From positions 1 through 30,824 of the forward strand of contig CAMJWQ010000003.1 of the NCBI GenBank assembly GCA_946409475.1: a stretch of 30,824 bases of DNA. Reading direction: 5' to 3'. The notes beneath the pieces were generated by a model. It made no database searches, was not told the origin of the DNA, and saw only the letters and a program-made list of their open reading frames with translations. The translations under genes and the position numbers were made by a program. The stretch is from an uncultured Lachnospiraceae bacterium (GTDB lineage: Bacteria; Bacillota; Clostridia; Lachnospirales; Lachnospiraceae). Shown here one piece after another: positions 1-8,236 of this stretch (its first letter is position 1; each line of letters opens with the position of its first letter).

Positions 1-828
1 CAACAGCTTTAAATCACTCACCTTACAGACTTTGGTTTCCGTCTTCCCGTCCTGATATACAATTGTGCCTCCATCCAGATAAATCCCCTTATCCAGCTTA
101 CTTAGCCGGCTAAAGTATAGTACATTTACAGGTAATTTAAGTCCCATTTCTCTCGTGATAGCATTATCATAATTGAGTACACAGGTATTTTCCGAAGTTT
201 GAAACTTTGTGATATCCCGTTTTATGCTGCTGTAATTTTCCATGGTATAATGTCTGTTCAAATGGTCCGGTGTTACATTCAGCACGGCACTTACTTCCGG
301 ATGAAAACTGGTAATGGTTTCTAACTGGAAGCTGCTGATTTCCGCAACCGTTACCGTATCTTCTTTTGTCCGTAATGCAATGGCGGTATACGGATTGCCG
401 ATATTCCCTACCACATATACGTCGGAAAAATAATTCTTCATGATTTCTCCAACTAATGCGGTTGTCGTTGTCTTGCCGTTTGTACCTGTAATCGCTATTA
501 CCTTTCCTTTTGAAAACCGGTAGGCAAGCTCAATTTCTCCCCATATGGGTATTCCTGCCTCTCTGGCAACAGAAAGTATGGGTAAATCTGCCGGGACGCC
601 GGGACTTATGATTACCAGATCCATTTCCTTTATTTCTTCTTCCTTTAAGTTCCCAATGATAATCTTTGCCTTATCGTCATTAATTTTCTGCCTGACATCT
701 TCCCTTTTTAATTCCGTATTGCCGTCATATAAGGTAATGGATGCCCCTAATTGACGGAGCAGCTCATAGGAGCCGTATCCGCTCTTTCCCAATCCGAATA
801 CCAGTACTTTTTTATTCTGCATTTGCAT
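1..828 (-). CDS. murD: MurD, UDP-N-acetylmuramoyl-L-alanine:D-glutamate ligase (partial, N-terminal 276 codons)
   Basis: This cytoplasmic Mur ligase adds D-glutamate to UDP-MurNAc-L-Ala using ATP. The frame is open from an ATG at 828 to the window edge, so about 276 of the usual 450 or so residues are visible and the C-terminal domain is missing. The translation shows the N-terminal Rossmann start (KVLVFGLGKSGYGS), the ATP-binding loop GTNGKTTTTALV, the EISSFQLE segment and NVTPDHLNRH, all typical of MurD. A second in-frame ATG lies at 822. The AAGGAGG just upstream sits 7 nt from the ATG at 828, which favours that start. The gene follows mraY by 16 nt, so the two are probably co-transcribed in the dcw cluster. 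Confidence 0.96.
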   Translation of the reverse strand, partial: MQMQNKKVLVFGLGKSGYGSYELLRQLGASITLYDGNTELKREDVRQKINDDKAKIIIGNLKEEEIKEMDLVIISPGVPADLPILSVAREAGIPIWGEIELAYRFSKGKVIAITGTNGKTTTTALVGEIMKNYFSDVYVVGNIGNPYTAIALRTKEDTVTVAEISSFQLETITSFHPEVSAVLNVTPDHLNRHYTMENYSSIKRDITKFQTSENTCVLNYDNAITREMGLKLPVNVLYFSRLSKLDKGIYLDGGTIVYQDGKTETKVCKVSDLKLL

Positions 829-844
829 ATCCAAACCTCCTTAG

Positions 845-1801
845 CTATAAAGCCAGTAATCCAACTAAACACAACACGGCCGTCACTATGGAAAAAACGG
901 CTACCACTCTTGTCTCAGACCACCCGCATAATTCGAAATGGTGATGGATCGGCGCCATTTTAAAGAAACGCTTTCCTTTTGTGGCTTTAAAATAAACTAC
1001 CTGAATAACAACGGATAATACCTCCGCCGCATAAATAAATCCCACTATAACAATAAACAGAGGCATTTGCATCATATAAGCACTGGAAGCTACAAAACCG
1101 CCAAGGGCCAATGATCCCGTATCTCCCATAAATACTCTGGCAGGATATACATTAAACAGCAGAAAACCCATTAAACCACCTGCCACGGCACAGGTAATGG
1201 GTTCAATTCCGCTGTTGATTCCAATGGCAACTACCGTAAAAAAGGTAGCAACTAAAACGGTAACACTCGTTGCCAGGCCATCCAGGCCATCCGTAAAATT
1301 AGTTCCGTTTACCGTACTAATGACAATGAAAAACAAGGCAGGTATTGTCAGATTACCCAGGTTTAAATAATAGCCGTTACTGAAAGGAATACGCATAGCC
1401 AAATTTACATCCGTATGATTAACCAAATAATAGGCAAAAATTCCCGTCACGATTACTTGCAGCAGCATCTTTTGCCATGCCCTGAGTCCCATGGAACGTT
1501 TTAGTACCACCTTAATATAATCATCCAAAAACCCAATCAGGCCAAATCCCAATGTTAAAAATAAAATAGGAATAATTTTAGGATAATCTTCAATATAAAA
1601 AAAGGAAGTAATCAGTATACTGGCTAAAATAATTAATCCACCCATAGTCGGGGTTCCCGATTTCTTTAAGTGAGATTTGGGACCGTCATCCCGTTCCGTC
1701 TGCCCTACTTTCAGCTTTTTTAAATATGGTATGACAACAGGGCTTAACAAAACACTGATGGTAAAGGATAATATTACCGGGAATATAATTTTATAATTCA
1801 T
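845..1801 (-). CDS. mraY: MraY, phospho-N-acetylmuramoyl-pentapeptide transferase
   Basis: This integral membrane enzyme transfers phospho-MurNAc-pentapeptide to undecaprenyl phosphate, making lipid I, the first membrane step of peptidoglycan synthesis. The 318-residue length is normal and hydrophobic helices fill the protein. Family motifs seen in order are the N-terminal KSGTPTMGG, FLDDYIKV with the aspartate pair, NFTDGLDGLA, FMGDTGSLALGG and the histidine-rich APIHHHFEL near the C-terminus. A GAGGTGG ribosome binding site precedes the ATG. It lies between the second PBP and murD, the usual dcw order. The 124-nt gap upstream holds only a weak 6-bp hairpin (about 1850-1866) and no convincing terminator. 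Confidence 0.98.
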   Translation of the reverse strand: MNYKIIFPVILSFTISVLLSPVVIPYLKKLKVGQTERDDGPKSHLKKSGTPTMGGLIILASILITSFFYIEDYPKIIPILFLTLGFGLIGFLDDYIKVVLKRSMGLRAWQKMLLQVIVTGIFAYYLVNHTDVNLAMRIPFSNGYYLNLGNLTIPALFFIVISTVNGTNFTDGLDGLATSVTVLVATFFTVVAIGINSGIEPITCAVAGGLMGFLLFNVYPARVFMGDTGSLALGGFVASSAYMMQMPLFIVIVGFIYAAEVLSVVIQVVYFKATKGKRFFKMAPIHHHFELCGWSETRVVAVFSIVTAVLCLVGLLAL

Positions 1802-1925
1802 GCAGCCACCTCAAAATTTTGCTTTTATCGATTTCCGTTTCGTCAGACAAAGGCTGTTCAAGCCTTCGATACCGGCTTCCTTTGCTTTAACGAATTCGTA
1901 AAATAGTATAATTCTTTTCTTATAT

Positions 1926-3695
1926 TTATTCAACTTGTTTTTCAGTCTCATCTTCCGTTTCCGGCTGTGTACTCTTTTCAATTCCTAAATATGGCAGTAT
2001 ATTATCAAAAATATCCCGTACAAGGGGAGCGGCGATGGTACCGCCATAATAAATTCCTTCCGGCTTATAGATAATAGCAACGGCTAAAACTTTAGGATCG
2101 TCTGCAGGAGCAAACCCAATAAAGGAGGATATATATTTTCCCTGGCCTCTCGGCAGCGTTTCAGAGGTAGCGGTCTTGCCTCCTATTTCATACCCTTCTA
2201 TTTTCGCATTTCTTCCCGTCCCCTCCGATACCACCTTATTCAATAAATATTGCATGGTTTCCGAGGTTTCCTCGGAAATGATATTTTTCTGTACCTTATA
2301 AGAAAATGTTTTCAAAACTTCACCTTCCTTATTTTTTATGGATACTCCGAAATGCGGTGTGATGCGGTTTCCGCCGTTAACGATGGAGCTGACGGTAGCA
2401 GCCAGTTGAATGGGAGTAATTTGAAAGGATTGGCCAAAGGATATGGTGGCCAGTTCCACCTGTCCGATATTCTCCTTCTTATGCATAATGGTAGATGCTT
2501 CACCGGGCAAATCAATATTTGTTTTTGATAACAGGCCCAGCCTTCCAAAATATTCATAAAAACGGTCTACCCCTATACGAAGCCCCGTTTCCACAAAAAC
2601 GGGATTACAGGAATTCATAATTCCCTCCACAAAGGTTTCCGCTCCATGTCCTCCCGCTTTATGGCATCTGATCTTTCTGTCTTCTACAATTACAAAACCG
2701 GGACAGCTAAAAGTGTCCTCTAAGGAAATGGCTCCTACCTCCAGACCTATGGTCGAAGTAATAATCTTGAATGTGGACCCCGGTTCATAGGTATCATTAA
2801 TACATTGATTGCGCCACATGGCATTCAGAAGATCCTGCTTTTCCTGCTCCGTTTTCCCCTCTATATCTACACCGGTATTTAAGGTGAAGGGATCATTTAA
2901 GTCAAACTCAGGCACATTTACCATGGCCATTATTTCACCGTTTTGCGGATTCATCACAATGATACATACACTATCCGCATTTTTCTGTTCCATTGCCTTA
3001 TAGGCAGCCTGTTCCGCATATTGTTGAATATTAATATCCATACTTAAATACAAATCATTGCCGTCTATTGGCTCTACTCTCCGCTCCCCTTCTTCCGGCA
3101 GTTCAATTCCCCTGGCATCTGTCAGGGTTAAGATACTGCCGTTAATCCCCTTAAGATACTCTTCATAGGTGACTTCAATACCGATAATTCCCTGATTGTC
3201 ACTGCCGGTAAATCCCAATACCTTGGAAGCCAAAGAACCGTTCGGATAATACCTTTTGAAATCCTCATCCACTTTCACGCCTTCCAGCTCATAACCGCGA
3301 ATCATATCCCCCGTTTCCTTCGGTACATTTTTTTTTACTATTTCTATAGAGGATTTCTTTTCCACCCGTTTTCTAACTGTCTCCTCATCCAGCTCCAGTT
3401 CTTTCGCCAACACTTCAATTACCTGCTCCGGCTCCTTGATTTGGCTGTGAATCACGGATATCGTACAAACCGTCTTATTGGTCGCTAAAATTTTACCCCC
3501 GGCATCATATATCTTTCCTCTCGCTGCTTTTATGTCTCTCTCTCTTTCATGCAGCTCGGTGGCCTGTTCCGTATAATAACCGGACTGAAATATCATCAGG
3601 TATACCAGTCTTGCACTTAATAAAATAATGACTATGGAAACACATGTAAATATCACAAGTATTTTTTTGCGGTTAAAGGTTTTACTTTTCAGCAT
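1926..3695 (-). CDS. Class B penicillin-binding protein, FtsI/SpoVD family (589 aa)
   Basis: This is a bitopic transpeptidase that cross-links peptidoglycan at the division septum or, if it is SpoVD, in the spore cortex. One N-terminal membrane helix (about residues 11-32) is followed by a dimerisation domain and the transpeptidase domain. Catalytic motifs are GSTFK (Ser307 and Lys310), SCN at 362-364 and KTAT at 507-510. The third motif has Ala where most relatives have KTG. No PASTA domain follows the transpeptidase domain; the protein ends in a short acidic tail. GAGG lies 7 nt before the ATG. It is the second of two adjacent class B PBPs between ftsL and mraY. The sequence alone does not settle which is the division FtsI and which is SpoVD, so no symbol is given. 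Confidence 0.93.
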   Translation of the reverse strand: MLKSKTFNRKKILVIFTCVSIVIILLSARLVYLMIFQSGYYTEQATELHERERDIKAARGKIYDAGGKILATNKTVCTISVIHSQIKEPEQVIEVLAKELELDEETVRKRVEKKSSIEIVKKNVPKETGDMIRGYELEGVKVDEDFKRYYPNGSLASKVLGFTGSDNQGIIGIEVTYEEYLKGINGSILTLTDARGIELPEEGERRVEPIDGNDLYLSMDINIQQYAEQAAYKAMEQKNADSVCIIVMNPQNGEIMAMVNVPEFDLNDPFTLNTGVDIEGKTEQEKQDLLNAMWRNQCINDTYEPGSTFKIITSTIGLEVGAISLEDTFSCPGFVIVEDRKIRCHKAGGHGAETFVEGIMNSCNPVFVETGLRIGVDRFYEYFGRLGLLSKTNIDLPGEASTIMHKKENIGQVELATISFGQSFQITPIQLAATVSSIVNGGNRITPHFGVSIKNKEGEVLKTFSYKVQKNIISEETSETMQYLLNKVVSEGTGRNAKIEGYEIGGKTATSETLPRGQGKYISSFIGFAPADDPKVLAVAIIYKPEGIYYGGTIAAPLVRDIFDNILPYLGIEKSTQPETEDETEKQVE

Positions 3696-3814
3696 TCAGA
3701 AACCTCATTAAATTTATTATTATAATTTATTAGTAAATTTATAAGGTTATGTGTTACTTAAAAAATTTATCTGCATTAACAGGTAATTGCTGCTGTTTTT
3801 TATATCACCCGCCT

Positions 3815-5962
3815 TTATTCCTGTTCGTCCTCCGGGAAAACGGAGGAATGGCTGTCAATAGGTTCTCCTGTTACAGGGTCTAAATATTCACCCGTATCCG
3901 GATCAATGGCATAACCGGTAGCTTCGTCTATTGTTACATTGTCCTGCTCCGTTTGTCCGGTTCCCTCACCTTCTGCAGACTGTGTTTCCCCATTTTGTCC
4001 TTCTTCTCCTGCCGTATCGGCTCCCTCATTCGCTTGCGTCTCCTGATTTCCTTCCGTTTCAGAGGCTTCGTCCGGTTCCTGTGCCGCTGCATCCTGTTCT
4101 GCCAATTCCTGTATTTCCTCCTCCGTTAATTCTTCCGTTTGAAAAATATTTAAGTAGGGCAATACATCCGTTAAAATATTTCTGGTCAATTCCATGGCGT
4201 AGGTACTGTGTGCCTGATCCGCCACATTAGGCTGGTCAACGACAACGTAAATTACAACCTGGGGGTCATCAGCGGGTACACAACCGATAAAAGAAACCAC
4301 ATAATTTCCGTTGCCGCGGGGGTAGGTTTCCGCCGTACCTGTTTTTCCTCCCATAGTATAGCCTGCGGGCCTGGCCTTTCCACCCGTTCCGTTAACTATT
4401 ACATCTGACAAATAGGTTTTTATGGTATCTGCGGTTTCCTTCGATATGGTCTCTTTTAGTAATTTAGGTTCAATATTGGAAACGGTGCCTCCCTCCGGAC
4501 TTACAATCCTGCTCACCAGATGAGGTTCATAATATTTTCCCCCGTTAACCAGGGAAGAAAAGGCAGCCACCATTTGTATCATTGTTACATTAAAATTTTG
4601 CCCGAAGGCATTGGTTGCCAAATCAGTAGGGCCCATATTTTCGGCAGTATATATTAAATTAGCCGCATTTACTTCTCCCTGCAGATCAATTCCCGTTTTC
4701 AGTCCGAAATTAAAAATCTTTTGAAATTTCGTAAAGGTTTCCACACCGATCAAACGGGATATCTGCATTAAGACATCATTACAGGAATTGGAAATAGCCT
4801 GGCTGATTGTCTCCTCTCCATGCCCCAACCGATTGACACATTTTATCTTTTTGCCTCCGTACATTTCACCGCCGTCGCAATAAAAGGTTTCGTTCCCTGT
4901 CAGCTTTCCTGTTTCGAGATCAGTGGCAACGGTAAAGGGCTTGATTGGTGAACCCGGCTCAAAGGTTTCCGTAATGCAGTAATTTTTCCATAGCTTATTT
5001 AATTCCTCCAGCTTCTGTTCCTCCGTAAGCGCATCAATCTGTTCCTGGGTATAAAAAGGGGTTAAATCCCTTGGATTATTTAAATCAAAGACCGGATAGC
5101 TGGCCATGGCTATGATTTCCCCTGTATTGGGATTTGCTATGATGACTCCCGTATTGACACTGCCGGCCCCTTCTCTTGCCTCGTCCCGGTGGCTTTCGTT
5201 AAATTCCAGTATTTTTTCCTCTACAATGCTCTGTACGTTAGCGTCTAATGATGTGATAATGGTATTCCCGTCCGTCGGCTCCTTGATGGTTCTTTCAAAA
5301 GCGGCATCCTCATTAAGATACCCGTATTCTCTTCCGTCAATTCCGTTCAGAGTATCATTATAATACTCCTCCAGACCAAAATAACCGGTATTTTCGCCCA
5401 GTGTAAAGCCCAGAACATCACAAGCCAGTGTACTGTAGGGATATTTTCGTATATATTCTTCCTCAAACCACACTCCTTTGATATAAGGATTATTTTTTTT
5501 ATCCTCCTGTAAGGCCAAAAAAGGACTGATGGTGTCATAGGACAATTTTTTCATTAGAATATAATACTGTGATGATGGGCTTTCCGTTAAATGCTGCCTG
5601 ATTTGGTTTTCATCTGCGCCAAAGCAGTCTACTAATGCTTTAATGGTAGGTTCTTTATATTCTTCTTTTGTATTCATTACTTTTGCATCAATAATTACAT
5701 TGTATACCTTTTCACTGATAGCCAGTCTTGTTCCGTTGGCATCTACAATATCGCCTCTTCGATAGGGTATGGTTCTGCTGTCATATTCCTGCTGTGATAA
5801 TACCTGCTTGGAATAGACTTCCCCTTTATACTTATAAATATAGATAAGTCTGGCTGACAGACCTATTAAAGCCAGCATTATTATAAAAAATAATACTGCC
5901 AGCTTTTTTCTCATTTTTCTTGTAAATTTAATTTGTAATTCTGTCTTGTCTTTTTTATTCAC
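3815..5962 (-). CDS. Class B penicillin-binding protein with long acidic C-terminal tail (about 715 aa)
   Basis: This is a bitopic D,D-transpeptidase of the FtsI/SpoVD family. After a basic cytoplasmic N-terminus there is one membrane helix (about residues 20-42), then the PBP dimer domain and the transpeptidase domain. Motifs, numbered from the upstream GTG at 5971, are SPIK (341-344, in place of the usual STFK), SCN (396-398) and KTGTAE (543-548). The last 109 residues or so form a low-complexity tail rich in Glu, Gln, Gly and Thr. It ends with two near-repeats, DPDTGEYL and DPVTGEPI. The frame opens with GTG at 5971, but AGGTGA (5974-5969) is correctly spaced for the GTG at 5962, which I prefer. 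It is the first of the tandem PBPs after ftsL. Confidence 0.92.
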   Translation of the reverse strand: MNKKDKTELQIKFTRKMRKKLAVLFFIIMLALIGLSARLIYIYKYKGEVYSKQVLSQQEYDSRTIPYRRGDIVDANGTRLAISEKVYNVIIDAKVMNTKEEYKEPTIKALVDCFGADENQIRQHLTESPSSQYYILMKKLSYDTISPFLALQEDKKNNPYIKGVWFEEEYIRKYPYSTLACDVLGFTLGENTGYFGLEEYYNDTLNGIDGREYGYLNEDAAFERTIKEPTDGNTIITSLDANVQSIVEEKILEFNESHRDEAREGAGSVNTGVIIANPNTGEIIAMASYPVFDLNNPRDLTPFYTQEQIDALTEEQKLEELNKLWKNYCITETFEPGSPIKPFTVATDLETGKLTGNETFYCDGGEMYGGKKIKCVNRLGHGEETISQAISNSCNDVLMQISRLIGVETFTKFQKIFNFGLKTGIDLQGEVNAANLIYTAENMGPTDLATNAFGQNFNVTMIQMVAAFSSLVNGGKYYEPHLVSRIVSPEGGTVSNIEPKLLKETISKETADTIKTYLSDVIVNGTGGKARPAGYTMGGKTGTAETYPRGNGNYVVSFIGCVPADDPQVVIYVVVDQPNVADQAHSTYAMELTRNILTDVLPYLNIFQTEELTEEEIQELAEQDAAAQEPDEASETEGNQETQANEGADTAGEEGQNGETQSAEGEGTGQTEQDNVTIDEATGYAIDPDTGEYLDPVTGEPIDSHSSVFPEDEQE

Positions 5963-6037
5963 TAATATCACCTAAGATACGCCATAAGCTGCTTTATGTA
6001 TTACATGATAAATCCATACATTTGAAAACCATATTTA

Positions 6038-6535
6038 TTAATTGGAAAATAAGGATTTCTTTTCACTTGGTACATCCTGCATTTGTTTTACATAATCACT
6101 GTCTTCACTTTCATACAGAACTGTTTGATCCTTTGATGCGAACACCATACCAAGTTCTTCGATTGCTATTCTCTTTATTTCATTCAGGTCTACAGAGCTG
6201 GTGATTCTGCTGTATTCTTCATTATTTTTTTCCTGTAAGGTGCTCAATTGTGAATGTAAGCTGTTGATATTCTCTATACGGCTTGTACATTCCGAATTTA
6301 ACTGCAGGTAGGTAATACAAATGTAAAATGTGGCAAGAACTGCGGCACTTAGGAAAAGCACGTAAGACAGGCTCATATAAGCTGCTCTTTCCCTGTTTTT
6401 TCGTATGGTATGTTTAAGTTGTTTTCTTTCTTTTTCCCTTTGTTTTTCCTGTGGTATTAATTTTCTTACGGTACTGTCATATTGGTATTTTTGTCTTTGG
6501 TATTGTCCTTTTTTTAAAGGTGCAGCTTGTCCCAT
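6038..6535 (-). CDS. ftsL: FtsL-like cell division protein
   Basis: This 165-residue protein is recognised by architecture and position rather than strong sequence motifs. It has a long basic cytoplasmic N-terminus (rich in Lys, Arg and Gln, residues 1-50), one membrane helix (about 54-76), then a heptad-like coiled coil (about 80-110, containing SRIENINSLHSQLSTLQEKN). A short segment with IKRIAIEELGM follows, resembling the region after the coiled coil in FtsL/DivIC proteins. In the divisome, FtsL partners DivIC/FtsB and DivIB/FtsQ to activate the septal synthase. It sits between rsmH and the first class B PBP, the standard ftsL slot. GGGAGG lies 8 nt before the ATG. The remote alternative is another DivIC-like septum initiator. 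Confidence 0.85.
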   Translation of the reverse strand: MGQAAPLKKGQYQRQKYQYDSTVRKLIPQEKQREKERKQLKHTIRKNRERAAYMSLSYVLFLSAAVLATFYICITYLQLNSECTSRIENINSLHSQLSTLQEKNNEEYSRITSSVDLNEIKRIAIEELGMVFASKDQTVLYESEDSDYVKQMQDVPSEKKSLFSN

Positions 6536-6566
6536 ACTTAAAACCTCCCATATTATTGCCCGTTAC

Positions 6567-7502
6567 CTATCTTTTTTCAAAGACTCTTAATTTTGCACTT
6601 TTTGCTCTTTTATTTTCATTTATTTCCGAGTCCGTCGGCAGAATAGGTTTTCTGCTTATGACTGCCCCCATTGACCTTTTTCCGCATACACATACAGGAA
6701 AATCAGGTGGGCATGTACAAGGATTTTCAAAATTTTTAAAATTGACTTTTACAATTCTGTCTTCTAAGGAATGAAAAGTAATAATACATAATCTTCCGTT
6801 TTCCCGTAAAAGTTCTGCCATATCCTGTAAAGTCTCCTGCAGAACCGATAATTCTTCATTCAGCTCTATTCTTATTGCCTGAAAAGTTCTTTTTGCGGGA
6901 TGTCCGCCCTTTATCCTGAACCTTAAAGGTATTGCCTCTTCAATAATAGAGGTCAATTCTTTTGTTGTTTTGATTTCTTTATCTTCCCGGTGCTTAACTA
7001 TCCTTCCCGCAATGCTTTTCGCAAATTTTTCTTCTCCGTATTCTTTAATTATGCGGTATAGTTCTTTTTCACTGTAGGAATTTACAATATCCTTAGCCGT
7101 AACGTTTTTTCTTCTGTCCATTCTCATATCCAGCGGTGCTTCGGTTCTGTAAGTAAAACCTCTTTCCACCGAATCCAGTTGATAAGAGGAAACTCCCAAG
7201 TCCAGAACAATGCCGTCAACCTTATCAATTCCTCTGCTATGCAGCTCTTCTTTCATATTTCTATAATTGTTATGAATAATAGTCACTCTGTCACGAAACT
7301 CCCGTAATCGAAATGATGCTGCCTTTATTGCTTCCTCATCCTGATCAATACCAAACAGTCTGCCCCTGCCGGATAACCGTCTGCAAATTTCATAGGCATG
7401 TCCGCCGCTTCCCAATGTTCCGTCAATATAGATTCCATCCGGTTTTATATTCAGATTTTCAATAGTTTCGTCTAATAAGACTGATTTATGTTTAAATTCC
7501 AT
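6567..7502 (-). CDS. rsmH: RsmH, 16S rRNA (cytosine(1402)-N(4))-methyltransferase
   Basis: This SAM-dependent methyltransferase (formerly MraW) modifies C1402 in the decoding centre of 16S rRNA. The 311-residue length is typical. It starts with the family signature EFKHKSVLLDET, followed by the SAM-binding loop DGTLGSGGHA, DLGVSSYQLD, HPAKRTFQAIRIELNEEL and ITFHSLEDRIVK. The C-terminus has RKPILPTDSE and RAKSAKLR. AGGAG precedes the ATG and overlaps the end of mraZ, whose stop lies 9 nt upstream, which suggests translational coupling. Confidence 0.98.
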   Translation of the reverse strand: MEFKHKSVLLDETIENLNIKPDGIYIDGTLGSGGHAYEICRRLSGRGRLFGIDQDEEAIKAASFRLREFRDRVTIIHNNYRNMKEELHSRGIDKVDGIVLDLGVSSYQLDSVERGFTYRTEAPLDMRMDRRKNVTAKDIVNSYSEKELYRIIKEYGEEKFAKSIAGRIVKHREDKEIKTTKELTSIIEEAIPLRFRIKGGHPAKRTFQAIRIELNEELSVLQETLQDMAELLRENGRLCIITFHSLEDRIVKVNFKNFENPCTCPPDFPVCVCGKRSMGAVISRKPILPTDSEINENKRAKSAKLRVFEKR

Positions 7503-7511
7503 CTTTTTCTC

Positions 7512-7943
7512 CTAAATCCCAAGACCTAAATCAGCCATGTGCTCAGCTATTTCATCCATATCATCATATTCATTGCTTTCATTAAACCGGTCTCTGTTCC
7601 ATATTTCTATCCGGCTCGCAACACCGATTAATACCACATCTTTTTCCAAAGCCGCAAACTCTCTTAAAACGGAAGGTAATAAGATACGTCCCTGTTTATC
7701 TACCTCCACTAATGCGGCACCGGCCAAAAAGAAACGGGTAAATTTTCTGGCATCTTTATTTGTCAGTGGCAATGTTTTTAACTTTTCTTCAAATGATTTC
7801 CATTCCTCTTTCGGGTATACAAACAAACACCCATCCAATCCCTTCGTTACTACAAATTCATCTTCCAGTATCTCTCTGAATTTAGAAGGTATGATGAGTC
7901 TGCCCTTACTATCAATGGTATGATTGTATTCACCCATAAACAT
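7512..7943 (-). CDS. mraZ: MraZ, transcriptional regulator of the dcw cluster
   Basis: MraZ is a DNA-binding protein made of two AbrB/SpoVT-like half domains that form a ring and bind repeats upstream of its own operon. Both half-site signatures are visible: DSKGRLIIPSKFRE near the N-terminus and DKQGRILLPSVLREFA in the second half. The frame extends upstream to a GTG at 7958, but that GTG overlaps the ribosome binding site (GAGGG at 7956-7952). The ATG at 7943 is 8 nt downstream and yields the family's normal MFMGEYNHTID start, giving 143 residues. It is the first gene of the dcw block and has a matching repeat array upstream (7971-8010). Confidence 0.97.
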   Translation of the reverse strand: MFMGEYNHTIDSKGRLIIPSKFREILEDEFVVTKGLDGCLFVYPKEEWKSFEEKLKTLPLTNKDARKFTRFFLAGAALVEVDKQGRILLPSVLREFAALEKDVVLIGVASRIEIWNRDRFNESNEYDDMDEIAEHMADLGLGI

Positions 7944-7970
7944 AATGCATGCCCTCACTAAGAACTATTT

Positions 7971-8010
7971 TCGCACCACTTTCCACCATTATCAACCACT
8001 TTGTACCACT
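7971..8010 (-). promoter_or_regulatory. Putative MraZ operator: four 10-bp direct repeats
   Basis: Reading the minus strand, four consecutive 10-base units contain AGTGGT, AGTGGT, ATGGTGG (AATGGT register) and AGTGGT. On the plus strand each unit ends in ACCACT, ACCACT, ACCATT or ACCACT, at 8001-8010, 7991-8000, 7981-7990 and 7971-7980. MraZ proteins in other bacteria bind direct TGG-containing repeats with 10-bp period upstream of mraZ. The array lies 27 nt upstream of the mraZ ATG and just downstream of a possible promoter, as expected for autorepression. The repeats are seen directly; their binding by MraZ is inference. Confidence 0.8.
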
Positions 8011-8019
8011 TATAAATGT

Positions 8020-8048
8020 ATATTAGACCATTTTAAATCAAATAGCAA
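8020..8048 (-). promoter_or_regulatory. Possible mraZ/dcw promoter
   Basis: On the minus strand TTGCTA (8048-8043) and TAATAT (8025-8020) are separated by 17 nt. The match to the vegetative consensus is only moderate, but the position is right: a transcript would begin at the edge of the MraZ repeat array. Other AT-rich -10 candidates lie within a few bases, so the exact boxes are uncertain. Confidence 0.4.
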
Positions 8049-8091
8049 TAGAAAAATCGAGAATTGTAAAAAGTGACAATTTTCTGCTTAC

Positions 8092-8168
8092 TTATGCATT
8101 CGTGCGCATCCCGCCTGGAAGGCTTTTTATCTGACAGGAAATTCAGAGAAATTCCTGTCAGATAAAAA
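8092..8168 (-). repeat. Dispersed intergenic repeat, copy A (hairpin plus conserved box)
   Basis: The minus strand has a perfect 17-bp inverted repeat (arms 8168-8152 and 8140-8124, 11-nt loop). It is followed by AGCCTTCC, a small GCCT/AGGC hairpin, then GGATGC-GCA-CGAATGCAT. The same order of parts, with GGATGC-CTG-CGAATGCAT, occurs at 24071-24164. The hairpin sequences differ between copies, while the box downstream is nearly identical. The 17-bp hairpin with flanking A and T runs could also terminate transcription. Confidence 0.65.
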
Positions 8169-8200
8169 AAAAGACGTCATTATTATTGACGTCTTTTTTT
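8166..8200 (-). terminator. Rho-independent terminator after the spo0E-like gene
   Basis: A perfect 14-bp inverted repeat with core GACGTCA/TGACGTC (8173-8179 and 8187-8193) is flanked by seven A on one side and seven T on the other, with a 7-nt loop. On the minus strand it ends in a run of T and lies 36 nt beyond the spo0E-like stop, so it should end the long upstream operon before the mraZ promoter. The A/T flanks make it bidirectional. Its A-rich arm overlaps the neighbouring 17-bp hairpin by 3 nt. Confidence 0.88.
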
Positions 8201-8236
8201 GAATTTATTAACGGTTTCCGTTGCTGTTTTATTTCA

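Noticed and set aside
1850..1866. Small hairpin (AAGGCT/AGCCTT) between the second PBP and mraY, a possible terminator
   Set aside because: The stem is only 6 bp and no T-run follows it on the minus strand.
7971..8010. CRISPR-like array because of regular repeats
   Set aside because: Units are only 10 bp with no spacers, and the position and sequence fit MraZ operator repeats.
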